64,000 bases of DNA from Trichaptum fuscoviolaceum (lineage: Eukaryota > Basidiomycota > Agaricomycetes > Hymenochaetales > Trichaptaceae), in NCBI GenBank assembly GCA_910574455.1, contig CAJSYZ010000009.1, forward strand, positions 2,435,040 to 2,499,039, given 5' to 3'. This document shows positions 1 through 11,490 of the stretch, piece by piece; the stretch's first letter is position 1; each line of letters opens with the position of its first letter. The position numbers were made by a program, and so were the translations under genes. The notes under the pieces were generated by a model, which saw nothing but the letters and a program-made list of their open reading frames with translations, was not told where the DNA came from and searched no databases.

Positions 1-2
1 AT

Positions 3-968
3 GCCCAGCAATTTACCGCGCACGATCATGGCGTCGACGAAGCAGACGATGACGACGAGGAGAGTGCGTTCGGCAGGATTAACAGCGTTATTCCTGTCAT
101 GATGGCGCAAGCTGGCCCGACGTCGTTCGTCCCTCGCTACTTCCCCGGATCAACACCAGCCTCGCCGCCTCCCTATGTCGCTGAGGGCGAATCTGTTCCG
201 GTTCCGACAATGGGCGTCATCAGTGCGTCACTCAATCGTGAAGGCAATCCAGTTTCGATTCCGTCGTCGACCCCAATGGGCATTGCGATTCCCCCGCCGA
301 TGCTCGACCTACAGAGGACCAGTTCAGGTGGCAGCTACGCTGATAGACCGCCGCCTACTCCTCCTGATGTAGAGGCGCCTATTCCGATCTTCGGCGTCAG
401 CATCCCCGCGAACTACGATGTCGGTAACAATGGAAGAAATATGAATGGAGGTATCGTCGGTCCCCTTCCTGTCGATTCACCCGTCGCAGATGAAAACGAG
501 CCAATGATAGGACACTCAGACGACTACGATACTCCTCGTCAGTCCAGGCATTCGTCTGAGCTCCGACCATCGAGTATCTTCAGTACATCCGCAGGCTCGC
601 ACACGCATAGCTCGACCTTCGGTGGCTCGCCGTACCTCCCATATAACTCGGGCACGTCACGTACCTCCTCTGCGCCTTCTCCGCCATCGAGTCCTAAGCC
701 GCAGAGTCTCATGCTCCCTCCAGGGCTGTACACTATACCCTTAGAAGGGGCTTCTGCTTCGACGTCTATGCCCTCCCTTCCCTCACATCCTTCATTCACG
801 TCCTCGGTAACGCAAAGCGAGCAATCGAACAAACCGACAATGTCCGGCGGCCCGGTATCAATACCGTACCCCTTGCTCCAACCATCCAGGGTGCCGCTCC
901 CACCCTCCATCTATGGCTATGATGTTGGATCGCAGTCTACGCTCGAAAGGCATGACAGTCGGACATAG
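3..968 (+). CDS. C-terminal part of a disordered Pro/Ser-rich protein (5' end outside window)
   Basis: The reading frame is open from base 3 to the TAG at 966-968, so the gene begins before the window and the first ATG (99) is probably internal. The visible 321 residues start with an acidic patch (DEADDDEES) and then become low-complexity Pro/Ser/Thr/Gly sequence with short proline runs and many potential phosphorylation sites. No transmembrane segment or folded domain is apparent. I do not recognise the family. A disordered tail of a regulatory or signalling protein would look like this, but that is inference. No intron is needed in the visible part. Confidence 0.6.
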   Translation, partial: AQQFTAHDHGVDEADDDDEESAFGRINSVIPVMMAQAGPTSFVPRYFPGSTPASPPPYVAEGESVPVPTMGVISASLNREGNPVSIPSSTPMGIAIPPPMLDLQRTSSGGSYADRPPPTPPDVEAPIPIFGVSIPANYDVGNNGRNMNGGIVGPLPVDSPVADENEPMIGHSDDYDTPRQSRHSSELRPSSIFSTSAGSHTHSSTFGGSPYLPYNSGTSRTSSAPSPPSSPKPQSLMLPPGLYTIPLEGASASTSMPSLPSHPSFTSSVTQSEQSNKPTMSGGPVSIPYPLLQPSRVPLPPSIYGYDVGSQSTLERHDSRT

Positions 969-2979
969 CAAACAAGTTGTCTAGAGTTGTCGCCCTGTAT
1001 TTGTTAACTGTCTATGTATGTATAAGGTGAGGATGCGCTCCTCTCGCATTCGCATTCGTGTTTCATTCTGCTCGCAATTCCCTACACAACGCACTTGCAC
1101 GACTCGACTCAATGATATCTCTTGCACGATTATGTGATATGCCATTTCATCTTCTAAAAAGATTTGCGTTTGCAATTGCGATCGTGCCGCGTGCCGCTCC
1201 ATCTCGACCTGATAATACCTGCCTTCGGGCACGATTTCCCATCCCAGATAGACCAGTATGGTCTTCACTTCGGTTCTATCTTCGTAACTTGGAGCCGTGG
1301 GCAGCCTTCTCACGTTCAGAGTAACCCCTGGGAGGTGCCCCTCCTTGGGTGATCTGGTTCCGTGCATAGAGCCTCCTATGGAATGTGCTCTCTTTAGAGT
1401 CGTTCATCCGATCATTATCCAACTCTTCAAAGCTATTCTCTTAGCTGATTCTGATGGCCGTTCACCTACTATGTGTACGACTTGCTTTTCACGACCGCTT
1501 TCAAGGTACAAGCTCTGTCTTTACCGCAGATATGGAACCTCTCCTCAACAACCAGATGCTCTTGGCATTGACGAGTGCACAAAAGACAGCATACAACCAT
1601 GCGCCCTTCAAACTCTGTTCTTTTCGATGTTCGTCGTACCTTTCTTTGTTTTACGTATCGTGGTTATATTTTCTTGAAATATCTCCCCTCTTTTTTCAAA
1701 ATCTCGTCTGTTAGGAACTTTGCACTGACTCATTTGTGCTCCTTACGTTACAGAGATCTACTATTAGTGCAGGACCTGTCACCTGCTCAGTGTCTCGTTG
1801 TTCCGCCATGTGTTATCATCCCGCACGCCGCTCACCATCACCATACCCCCTGCATACATCAATAGGATGCATGTCATTCGGTACCAGAAAAATCCTCTTC
1901 GGATATCGTTACTCACATCGAACAGCGGATCTTGAACGCTGCGACGATGGATATACACCTACATGACTAACATGATTATCGGACACTTGAGTCTTTCATC
2001 TCATCGCATTTGCATTTGCATCTCCCTCCCACTTTCATTGTGCCTTTTTTCATCTGCCATCATTACCTGCTAATTGCATGTACTTGCTCTCTAAGTCTAC
2101 GGCTGCCATTATGCAACCCTTTTATCATAGAGAACGAATGTCATGGACTCTTCAACCTCAGGCTAAGTGACGCGTTGAGGGATATTATACATATATGTAA
2201 GAGTCAAAGTTGGCTTGAAATATGACATTTCAATGCACAGGAGTCAGTATGAGAGATGAAGGAGTTGACGACTCAACGTCGATCTTGAGAATCGTAAGAT
2301 CCGTTAGGAGATGGCTGAAAGTTGTTCCATCAACTTCCATGTGAGAGCAGTACCTGAGAGGCGCTCTCATAACAAGGCTAAGACATACACGGCATACGTG
2401 GGTGGACACCAAGACGTTCATTCCGAATTGAAGAAACGGAAAAGAGCGGGCGCGAAGCGCGAACATGCATCTCTAACCTTTATTCTGGAAGGTCGAAAGG
2501 CCGACTTATGCGGTGCCTGTGTTTAAATAAAGCAACTGTAAGGTGGGAAGGGTATTTGTGGCGTCTAAAGGCAGGCCGACGGAACACCTGGCGCATGGCG
2601 GCTGATGTTGCGGGAAGAAGCCCTTCGTACCTGAACGCTTAAGATTGCTGCAGTCTTCGTGCGGAGGTAAGTGATCGGGATCTAAGGTTAATAATGGGGG
2701 CTCAATATTCCTTCGAGAGTCCTGAGCCCTCATTACGCGCCACTTGTACATGCGTACATGTTGGCAATAGTTGAATAGCATCGAATAGCAACTACATCAT
2801 GGCCGGATCGTCAGATGGTGGTGCTCCACGGCTGGGAAACATGACGAGGAGAGAAACGATCGGAAAACGACCTGCTCCGAAATGGAGGTACGCCCACGGT
2901 CAGCTCAGGTGTATGAAGAAGCTCACGCATTGTACGTACCTGATCGACTATTGGTCCCACTAAAATAGATTCAGAACCA
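969..2979. other. Spacer without recognisable gene
   Basis: About 2 kb between the disordered-protein gene and the left arm of the inverted duplication. Open frames here are short (up to about 128 codons), lie on both strands, and show no domain and no consistent set of exons. I see no terminal repeats or simple-sequence arrays. It may hold the 3' UTR of the upstream gene. Confidence 0.5.
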
Positions 2980-3299
2980 GCATACGAGTAATGTAATGGA
3001 AGGGATCACTGGGTCAGTAGTTGCCTGTGGAATGCTAATCTGAAAGGAAGAGGGGGCGAGGTTTACACAAAGGTTCAATATCTGAAGCCTGGGGTTGATG
3101 CAGATTGTAGATCGATCGTCGCGTGTGCAGCGTATTCGGATCTCATAAATGGAGAGCCATGGCGAATCTTATTCATGGCTTGCATGGGCCGACTTGTAAG
3201 GGTAAGGATTTTGCGAGAAGTAGGTTATCTCGAGCGTTAATAGTATCGCCAGCAATGACGGATAGTGCCAGCATGCGATTCTCCTGAGAGCGCTCTTCC

Positions 3300-3470
3300 T
3301 ACAGCAAGCGTCCCAAGGACTGAACATACTAGGCTGCATGGGATACAGTATCATGGAGATTTGGGGTGGCATGGTCCGTGGAATACATCCATATCCTAGG
3401 CACAACAGGAATGCCAACAAAAACCTGCGAGGTGGGAACGCAGTTTTTGCGTCAAGAAAGGAAGCTGTTT
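3300..3470 (+). pseudogene. Conserved reading-frame fragment in left duplication arm
   Basis: The + frame encodes a stretch beginning FLQQASQGLNILGCMGYS and continuing EIWGGMVRGIHPYPRH. The right arm has the same frame on its - strand at about 26990-27110 with mostly conservative changes. Agreement of the frame in two diverged copies suggests former coding sequence. No start codon, splice pattern or full-length gene could be assembled around it, and the product is unrecognised. It has the same orientation as the lactonase gene in both arms. Confidence 0.35.
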
Positions 3471-5520
3471 AAAGAGTCCATCAACGACAAAGCTGTTGGA
3501 TATTTCCGTTCCCTTCAACATATTCTTGAGTATCAGCGCGGAGTATGACTAGGGAACCAAAGGTAGATCAACTCATAGCAGAGACTGCCTTGACAGCTTC
3601 AAAAAAGTTCAGAGTACCAGCGCAAGGATCGCAAGGATCACAGAGAGAAGCAGAACGGCGTGCAGGGGAGACTACGTCAGGATACACATCATCGAGAGGC
3701 ACGACCACATATTGCCTCAAACCTCATGATGGACTGTCACTATTCGCCAGTAATATACGTATCTCTGCGCCGCTGATTGAACGAATCCGACGATTTATCA
3801 GCATTCGCAACAGGTCATAACAAATAACTAATTGTGCGTACACGAAAGCCCATTTATTCTCAGCGGAGGCCCGGGAAGCATCCAATGGAGGGCCTTGAAA
3901 TCACGGAGCGGAGGGTACAACAATGCCCCTCTCTCATTCCTATCGCCTCATTATTGTGCGCTTTCAGTCGTCCAGACAAAGAATGAGATAGGGGAGGAAA
4001 TGGAGGGCTGTTGTATCCCTTCCGTTGCGTGAAGACTAAAAAGGGCAGAAAGCAAGAAAATCGACGCTATAAGGCAAAGTCCTCTCGTTTGAAGAACTTC
4101 AATGAGAGGGTTTGCTCCGTTACGTTTTGGCTAGAGGGCACATCAGTCAGGACCACACCGCGCTTCACATATTCAGGGCATGATGCGTCCTCCCTGTTTC
4201 CAAATCGACACCCCGTAACGTCGAAAGGAGCGTCGTTCGCGCTTAATACTAAAGCGAGCCGGATGGCTGACAATTGCTCGGAGTTAAATTTCAGAGGATG
4301 ATCCGAGGGTCCGCACCGTCGCAAGGGAAGATGTTGGACGGTGGTATGGAACCTCAACAAGTCCCGCCAGCCTCTAATCATATTTATCTTGATCTCAGTA
4401 AGTCCAAGCAAGGCGTGCAGAACCAGCGCCGACGGCCATCAAAATTTTCCGAACTAATCAGTTAGTACATTGATCTCAAATCTCAGCTGTGGCTGCACCA
4501 CTGACCGATCTAGATATTAGACTATATGAAGGTTCAATATGCATTGAGAAGGCGATGCTACTCACCAACGTATATGATAAAGGGCCATGCCACAAAGGTA
4601 TTCAATTTGTCTAAACGTTTATCATTCTGTTTTCCATCCTTGTTCATGACGGAGAGAAAGACGGCGTATCAGAGCTCTATTCTGCCTGGACATTAATTCT
4701 TGGCATACTTGCGAAGGTCAGCGGTGAAATTTACCAGCGCTAAGCGAGGAGAACCTGAAAGTGCTCACCGGTAACTGCCGGACCTCCGACTCGGACGATT
4801 CCTATTGGCGGGTCACTGTCAATCCAAACCGTGGGAGAACATCACTGGCACGGTAGTAAGCGACCGCTGCCATGCAACTCCCCTTTGCATCTTTCTTTCC
4901 TTTCATTACAAGGTCTCTAGGAAATATCTCGCTGCTCAACTGTATCCAAGCGCCGTGATTGTAGTATCCTCTGCTAGTCCTCTCCCACTGCCTGGGTTCA
5001 GAATTATTCAGCACACTGACTTCCAGTCGTCCTCTGGACTCGCCAATCTAACTTTGATGTCTGGTTGCCTGTGCTTCGCGTGTTGATCTCCGCCTTGGCA
5101 CTGCTGAACATTCCGTTCTCTTGTAAAACTTCTCGTTCCTGATTTTCAGGAAAAAATAGGCGATATTATGAGGTATGTGATCAGGTAGCATGTTAACCGC
5201 TGAGACTTCCCTCCGCTCCATAATGAACACGACTGATCTCAAAGCACGTTGTCCTCGCGTGAGCTGCACGAGGTTCAGATGTGTGAGCAAGCGTTGAATT
5301 GCTTACTGTTTTGTCACGAGACTAGCACTAAAGAAGCAGCGCCGATCGAGCTTGGACTGAAGTGCTTACCTCTCTTGCAACACGGCTTCGAATTATTAGG
5401 CGACTTAAACTCCGAACGGGACTATAAGGATGTCTGCTGAGGCGCTGCAAATTCCCCACCTCTGGTAGTTCAGTTCTCTTCGACTTCCTTTCACCTTCCC
5501 TTCGTTTCATTTGTCTTATT

Positions 5521-5545
5521 TTGATAATAAGACTTTTCTTATCAA
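5521..5545. promoter_or_regulatory. Inverted pair of GATA sites upstream of lactonase gene
   Basis: TTGATAA (5521-5527) and TTATCAA (5539-5545) form an inverted repeat with an 11-bp centre, about 65-85 bp before the ATG at 5608. A CT-rich tract precedes it. The same pair is kept in the second copy near 24815-24845. Paired GATA sites are typical targets of fungal GATA-factor regulators of nitrogen, iron or light responses. Binding here is inference. Confidence 0.45.
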
Positions 5546-5607
5546 ACTCTTACAAGATTCATCTTCTTTTGCTCGTAGCATTCTAAGTTTTGGAACTTCG
5601 TACAAAC

Positions 5608-7332
5608 ATGTTCGCTAAAGCCGCTCTCTTCACTACCGCCATCCTGGCCTCAGCTGCCTCAGCTGCTCCTCACAAACCGCACTCCGGACCCTTCAAACCT
5701 CCATTCCGCTCAGGCTCGTCTACCGTATCTGCTCCTCCCCAGCAAACAAGCGCTGCTGCCCAAATGATGGTCTCCTCCAATCAGACGTGCGGCAGTGGAG
5801 CCTCGAGCGCTGTATACTGTGAGCCTCTCCCCCCCCTCTGTGTGATACGATTACTAACCTAACTCTGCAGTCATGACAAACGAGCCTACTGGCAACTTCA
5901 TCGTCGCAAGTGCAATCAACTCGGATGGCACTGTGGTAAGTATATTAATGGCTGTAGGATTTCTGAGTGACTGATTAAATATTTTCTACAGAAAGTTGCT
6001 AATGCGTTTTATACTGGAGGCAACGGGTCTGCCGGACAAGTGGCAGCGCCGGGACCAGACGCACTCTTTTCGCAGGATTCAGTCAAAGTCGGCGGAAGCG
6101 TAAGTTTTCAAGCCTCTAAATTGCCTGATCATCCTCATTTAAAATGTCAATGCAGTTCCTCTTCAACGTCAATGCGGGAAGCAACACGGTGACCATGTTT
6201 AACATCAACCAGCAAGATCCAACAATTCTCCAGATGGTCGGGCAGCCCCAGTCCACATCAGGCGACTTCCCAATGGCTGTCGCGTTCAACCCTAAGACGA
6301 ACATGGCATGCGTCGCGAACGGTGGTGCAAACAACGGAGTCTCGTGAGTATCGGAGTGATTAAATGTACGATCTGCCTCTTATAATGCGCAGGTGCTTCA
6401 TGGCCGATCCCAAGGTCGGTCTCATCCCGCTGCAGAACTCCACTCGTTCGCTCGGCCTCAACCAGACGACCCCTCCGAATGGTCCGCCCATGACTCTCTC
6501 GGATGTCATCTTCAGCGCCGACGGCTCGCGTCTCACTGTCTCCGTCAAGGGTGTTCCCCCGACACCAGGTTTCCTCGCAACATGGGACGTCGCCTCTGAC
6601 GGCACGCTCTCGCCGGACTTCACTCAGGCCACGCCCGCCGCCGGTGGTCTCCTTCCGTTCTCGCTGTCACTCATCCCTGGCAAGCCCGATGCGTTCTTCG
6701 CCACTGACGCCGGCGTCGGGTTTGCCACGTTCGACTTCTCCAAGAGCGACAATGCCTCGTCCGTCGTCGTACCGGTCAGCGGACAGGGCGCTATCTGCTG
6801 GGCGAACTTCAGCCCGAAGTCGGGCACGTTCTTCATGAATGACATCGCGATGTCCATTGTCACAGAGGCCAAAGTGGACGACAACCTGAATGCGACAATC
6901 GTCAAGGTATTATCAACTTCCATCTTGTAGTTTGAGTATTTAACTAATTTGTGCATGAAAATTAGCAATACAACCTCGCCCCTGGTTCTGGACCGATTGA
7001 CAACGCTGTTGCAACAATTGGCGGTCAAGAGTGAGTGATCATCTTGAACCACTCTTGCTATTCTAGCTAATACATAGCATTTGATAGCTTCTTCTACGTT
7101 TTGTCTGCAAACGCCACGTCGATCGATGTTCTCTCCATTCCCGGTGAGGGACAAGCTAAATCGATTCAGACCCTCAACATCCAGGAAGCCACTGCTGACA
7201 TGAAGTTGACCATCAGTGAGTCTCGCCTTGAATATCTGATTGAATCCGAAACTGATCTCATCTGGCAATGCAATAGACCCCTTCCATCTGCAGGGCATGG
7301 CCACTTTTCCGTCCTTGGAGCTGAATGTCTGA
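5608..7332 (+). CDS. Secreted lactonase-like beta-propeller protein (3-carboxymuconate cyclase family), copy 1
   Basis: Eight exons: 5608-5818, 5871-5935, 5992-6099, 6156-6343, 6393-6906, 6966-7030, 7088-7215 and 7277-7332. All have GT-AG introns of 49-61 nt in consistent phase, giving 444 residues. ATG 5608 was chosen because it starts a clear signal peptide (MFAKAALFTTAILASAASA); a TTG six codons upstream in the same frame is not a start. A short Pro/Ser linker is followed by a region typical of fungal proteins annotated as 3-carboxymuconate cyclase or lactonase-like seven-bladed propellers (FIVASAINSDGTV, FLFNVNAGSNTVTMF). The C-terminus has NPFHLQGMATFPS. The protein is probably extracellular or in the secretory path; substrate unknown. 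Family assignment is by pattern and moderately sure. A near-identical paralogue lies at 23027-24748. Confidence 0.8.
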
Positions 7333-7831
7333 AGGGGCTTCTCGCAGATGAACTTGTATGACTTTGTTATGAATATTTTTTTGGCATTTTTACATGGGTA
7401 ACTGGTGTACCTTTAGTTATTTATTGGCACGCTCATTAGATTTTTGGTTCCCCCTCATGTATTCGTACTCGTAGCGAGAGTAATATTATTCTCCTTGCTT
7501 CGATGTTTAAAGGCCCCTTGGACGCTGAGAGACTTGTCTTGCTCCTCAGGCAAGTACGTCAAAAAGTCTGTTCGGTACCTAATGTACACATTGTGATCCA
7601 AAACAATACGAGAGATTTACAGTTATAAACTTCGGGTACATGGAGACAGCAGACAGAAACTAATACGAAGTAGGATGCATATAGATGTGGTTTGCATATT
7701 GAGCTAAATATGGCGGACGACGATCATGAGCGATGAGATAGAATGACAAGCGTGAGCAAAGATAGGAAAAATGTAAGAAAATGATGCTGATGTACATGCT
7801 GATCGATAACGTCCATGCGTAGTATATGAGA
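7333..7831. other. Intergenic region between convergent genes
   Basis: Lies between the ends of the lactonase-like gene (+) and the BTB gene (-). The first 220 bp belong to the duplication arm. The rest shows no gene and should hold both 3' UTRs and polyadenylation signals. Confidence 0.5.
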
Positions 7832-9666
7832 TTAAAGATCAAACCATTTCGGAATCGCCACTCGAAGACAGTCGAGCCTCCAGACAGCAAGCCGCCGGTT
7901 CTCTCCCCAGCATCGAACACAAACAAGTGGCTCTGGAGGAGGAGGTGGTGGAGGGATAATAGCACCGTTCTCATCCACCATCTCCGCAGGTGAGCTCGTC
8001 ATTGATGGTGTTGATGATGCAGGATACCCGTTCTCTGTCAAGTTCTCGTCTAGCGAGGACAGGGGTAGCGTGGCCATACGATGCAGCTCGCGGAGCAACC
8101 ACGTATTCCACGGACGCGTGAAGTCGGGTGAGAGGCGTGTGCGCCAGAGAAGTTCGAGGCGTGCTCGACACGGTGCAGGAGGAGGACAGAACACGAAGGC
8201 GGGGTGTGCAGGCGGTGGGGGTGGCATCATACTCTGCGGCTTCTCCTTCCCGATATCAGCGTACGCATCTGCGCTTGCGATCCCCTTGCTGCTCCCACTG
8301 GTCCCCGGCGGCGGGTGAGGGGGCGCCGGGACGGATAGCGGCGCTGCGACTATCTCGACGAGCAAATCTTGTAGCGCCTCTCGACCCATGACAAGCCTTC
8401 GTAGATCCTTTCGACTTAGCACATTATGCGCTCGCTCACCGTCCGCCTTTGAGCGCCACTTCTGTATGGAGAGTGCGTAGAACGCCGCAGGGAGGACTTC
8501 GGGAACCTTACATTCACGTGCGAGGGATATAGCTTCTGTTATAAAAGCAATGAAGTGCAAAAATGGGAATGAGTTTTCTGTCTCGACGGAGATGAAACGT
8601 AAAGTAAGAAACTAAGATGCATGGAAGCGCCAACCGGAGAAAACGATGCATCGAGATAGAAGGTGAACAACGTCCGGTAACAGAGAAGCAAGACTGTGAG
8701 AGGGAGAAGGACGAACCTGCAGCATGAGGCAAAGCCATCGGAACCATCTGGTCAAGGTTCGACGGCCAAGTTGTGTGCATTTGTGCGATTGCCCAGTCTC
8801 GTAGGAACTGAATCTCATACTTGGTCGATATCCTGAGTGCACTTGCGAGGGTTTCGAAGACGATAGGTCGCACTTGAAAGGTCCTGAGCAACGATTCTGT
8901 TCATGAGGACAAGCAGCAATCGTCACGGTTACGGATATACTCACATAGGCTCATAGATAGCCTCCAATGCAACCATCCAGTCTTTCGCCTTGTCGCCTTC
9001 TATCTTCAGAAGTGGGGTGCCGTCGACCTGAGACTGGCACTCCGGACCCAAGGTTCCAACAATCTCCTGGTAAGTCAGGCGCTGACCGGGTTGCTTCGGA
9101 TTCAGGTGCCTGTAAGCACCGCAGACACTTGCGATTTTTTCTGAGTGGATTCGGAAAAGGTAGCTCTCGACATTGAGTGTGAGGTCGCCGCTTTCGAAGA
9201 AGAACGGGTGGTTGACAGGCCCGATCCCGCTGCTCGAGTTGGACGCACTGTTAGCAGCCGCTCCGGACAAGGATGTTGACGATGATGAGCGGGATAGATA
9301 GTGTCCACTCGGCGATGCATTATACCAGGCGTTTTGGGTCGAAGGAGAAGAGAAGGTAGAAGCGGTCGGGGAGGTGACCGCAGCTACAGCCGCAATGGAT
9401 TGTGGTACTTCATGCTCGATGCCAACCATATCTTCCTCTTCGTCCATAGCAGCAATCTTGGTGCGTTTTGCTGGCCTTTCATCCTCAATATCCTCCATCT
9501 GAGGTGGCTCATCCGACACCTCGCGTAGCCGCCTCACCACCTTGCTCGTAACCTTCTCCTGTGGCCCTGAGGTATGGTCCGCATCTCTGGCACGTTTACA
9601 CCTTTCGTCTCCGGCTATGATCACGTTGCAATCGTCCTGCTCCTGCGTTATTGGGGAAAGCGGCAT
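7832..9666 (-). CDS. BTB/POZ-domain protein
   Basis: Three exons on the minus strand: 9666-8945, 8883-8717 and 8535-7832. The introns (8944-8884 and 8716-8536) are GT-AG and join in phase, giving 530 residues from ATG 9666. The frame stays open upstream to about 9912 without another ATG, so a 5' exon may be missing and the start is uncertain. The N-terminal third is Ser/Ala-rich with a basic RPAKRTK patch, possibly a nuclear signal. A BTB-like stretch follows (HPFFFESGDLTLNVESYLFRI, then LLKIEGD and WMVALEAIYEP). Helical sequence typical of the region after fungal BTB domains comes next (LASALRISTKYEIQFLRDWA). Proline runs precede a C-terminal tail ending in IPKWFDL. BTB domains mediate protein-protein contacts; partner unknown. 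Confidence 0.75.
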
Positions 9667-10320
9667 CGCCTGGGAGAGTGGAGAATAGGAGGAGCGAGAC
9701 AGCGTAGCTCCGTCGTCCACCTCGACATCCACGACAGCCTTGGAATTCGACACGGTGAAGATAGGGATTGTTCCGAGCTTCCAACTGACCCAATATTCGG
9801 AACTGTGTATGCGATCGAAGTAGATAGCGTTGGTGCCAAGTTGAGAGGTGAGAGATGGTAAGATAAAACAAAAGTATGGCTCACCTTCGGGACTGACGCA
9901 AATACTATTCAAACAGGTTCACAAGACCAATCATCTGTTCCCGACTCTGAGCACTTTATGTATTTAGTCGTGGAGTATAGAAATGATCAGGCTCGTGCGT
10001 GATGCGGCTCTCCGTTGCGGATACCGAAACTTACACAGGAAACGTTGCAAAGACACAAACATGGCATATTCGTTTCTATCGTATGAAGCTTCGGTTTGAT
10101 GCATGAACGAGTGGTTTGGCAATAAACGTAAGAAAACCGGTCGAAGAGTCTTCAAAGCAGGACAGCAAAGATAGTAAAGATAGAGATGTGTGATACAAAC
10201 ATATGCCTGCTGTCACTGTACATATAAGCACAAAAAATGAGGCAAAATACAAGCGGTAGTGCGAGTACGACTGAAGTGCACAGACAGAAAAAAAGAGGTA
10301 AAGAGCACACCACATTCCGA

Positions 10321-10929
10321 TTATTTCTTTTTCTTTCCAGCCTTTTTCTTTTTAACCCCTCCACCTGCTACGCCACTAGTTGCGGGTGCTGCATTGGATG
10401 CACCAGTTGTCGGGGTTCCTGCACGACTGTCATCTACCTGTATCATGGTTTTGACGCTCACGAGAGGCTCTGCGGCTACTGGCGGTCGGCGATTTTGCAT
10501 CTTCTGCATGAGCGAAAGGTTGAGTGCCTCAAATCGATTGAGGAAGACAGACGAATGAGTCTGATATTTTAGACACTGGAAATGGTTCATCGCAATGAGT
10601 CATTTGTTCTGTAGGAGAGTATAGATGCGTACTGTCGTATCATCAGTGATCTTGAGCACTAGCTTGCCATCTGAAGGTTTCCATTTGACACAGTACCTCG
10701 CCTGGCATCGTATGCAGAGATTTAGATAATCTGATGTTCCGAGTGCGATACAGATACTCACTTTGTTTGGCGACTTCAAGTATAATGCCTCAGCTGCTTC
10801 CTGGTACTCTTGCCATGAAGAGATGTAGACCATGGGGGGATGATGGTCTTTACACAGCCCTTCTACTAAAAGCTTTAAGCCAGTCAATATATAGACACGT
10901 GGGAATAGTTGAACTTGTAGTACTATCAT
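10321..10929 (-). CDS. SRP14: Signal recognition particle subunit SRP14
   Basis: Three exons: 10929-10762, 10701-10633 and 10575-10321, spliced in phase to about 163 residues. The central motifs match SRP14: MVYISSWQEYQEAAEALYLK, then ARYCVKWKPSDGKLVLKITDD, then CLKYQTHSSVFLNRFEALN. The protein ends in a Gly/Ala linker and a lysine-rich tail (KKKKAGKKKK), as in fungal SRP14. SRP14 binds the Alu part of SRP RNA (with SRP9 in many eukaryotes) and takes part in elongation arrest during co-translational targeting. The N-terminal dozen residues are less typical, so the start at 10929 is tentative. A MITE begins only 18 bp upstream of this ATG, so the native promoter or a first exon may have been displaced. 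Confidence 0.85.
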
Positions 10930-10947
10930 AATAGTGGTACATACTTA

Positions 10948-11488
10948 CAGTCTTTCCCATAAACCTTGACCCCCCCCCCCTCAAAATCGAAAGTTTTTTT
11001 GGCGCGTCACGTGCATCACGTGCATCGCCACGTATGCCAGTGTGTGTTGACGAACGCGCACTCGTTCAGCACTTCAATTTTGCACACTGGCGATGCAATG
11101 CCGCTGACATTCTATGTCATTCTACCATGATACAGCATCACATTATTGATGACCTTCAAGTTGTTGTAATAACAATGCTTTGCATTAAAAAATCTTTTTT
11201 TTCTCATTTTTGAGTAAAATGTGTAATTTTTGAGCAAAAAAAACGAGAGAAATGACTACAGTCTATTATAGCTCATTCCAACAAGAAATGAAAGTAATTT
11301 CTAACGGAAAAAGTCAGCAAACCTATCTACCAAAGCCCCAACTTTGTGGTGCACGAAGGTCTGAACTTGTGTGTGCACTCATGATCTTGCGCGGCGCACA
11401 ACGTTTCAGGCAAGTGCGCGTGCACGTGACGCGCAAAAAAAATCTTTCGATTTTGAGGGGGGGGGGTCAAGGTTTATGGGAAAGACTG
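10948..11488. mobile_element. Non-autonomous TA-flanked MITE (Tc1/mariner-like), 541 bp
   Basis: The ends are CAGTCTTTCCCATAAACCTT at 10948 and its exact reverse complement ending at 11488. The terminal inverted repeats run about 75-80 bp with small differences in the C/G run and beyond. TA dinucleotides flank both ends (10946-10947 and 11489-11490), as expected of a Tc1/mariner-type target duplication, and CAGT termini also fit that superfamily. The 541-bp interior has no transposase frame, so movement would need a transposase from elsewhere. It sits between the SRP14 start and empty sequence before the MFS gene. Confidence 0.85.
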
Positions 11489-11490
11489 TA

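Larger units (their letters stand above)
2980..7555. repeat. Left arm of a large inverted duplication
   Basis: This segment is repeated in inverted orientation at about 22815-27395. The match covers non-coding sequence upstream, the whole lactonase-like gene, and about 220 bp downstream. Identity is uneven by eye. The promoter-proximal 0.5 kb and the large exon 5 are almost identical. Several introns, the 3' flank and the distal part (3.0-4.8 kb) are clearly more diverged. The unique spacer between the arms is about 15.2 kb. Outer limits are approximate, because similarity fades rather than stopping at a sharp junction. Confidence 0.85.

Noticed and set aside
3545..5086. Several 90-110-codon frames in the left arm
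   Set aside because: Not preserved as frames in the right arm, where indels break them; treated as non-coding.
6624..7304. Minus-strand frame of 226 codons over the lactonase gene
   Set aside because: Crosses exons and introns of a well-supported sense gene; the same shadow appears in copy 2.
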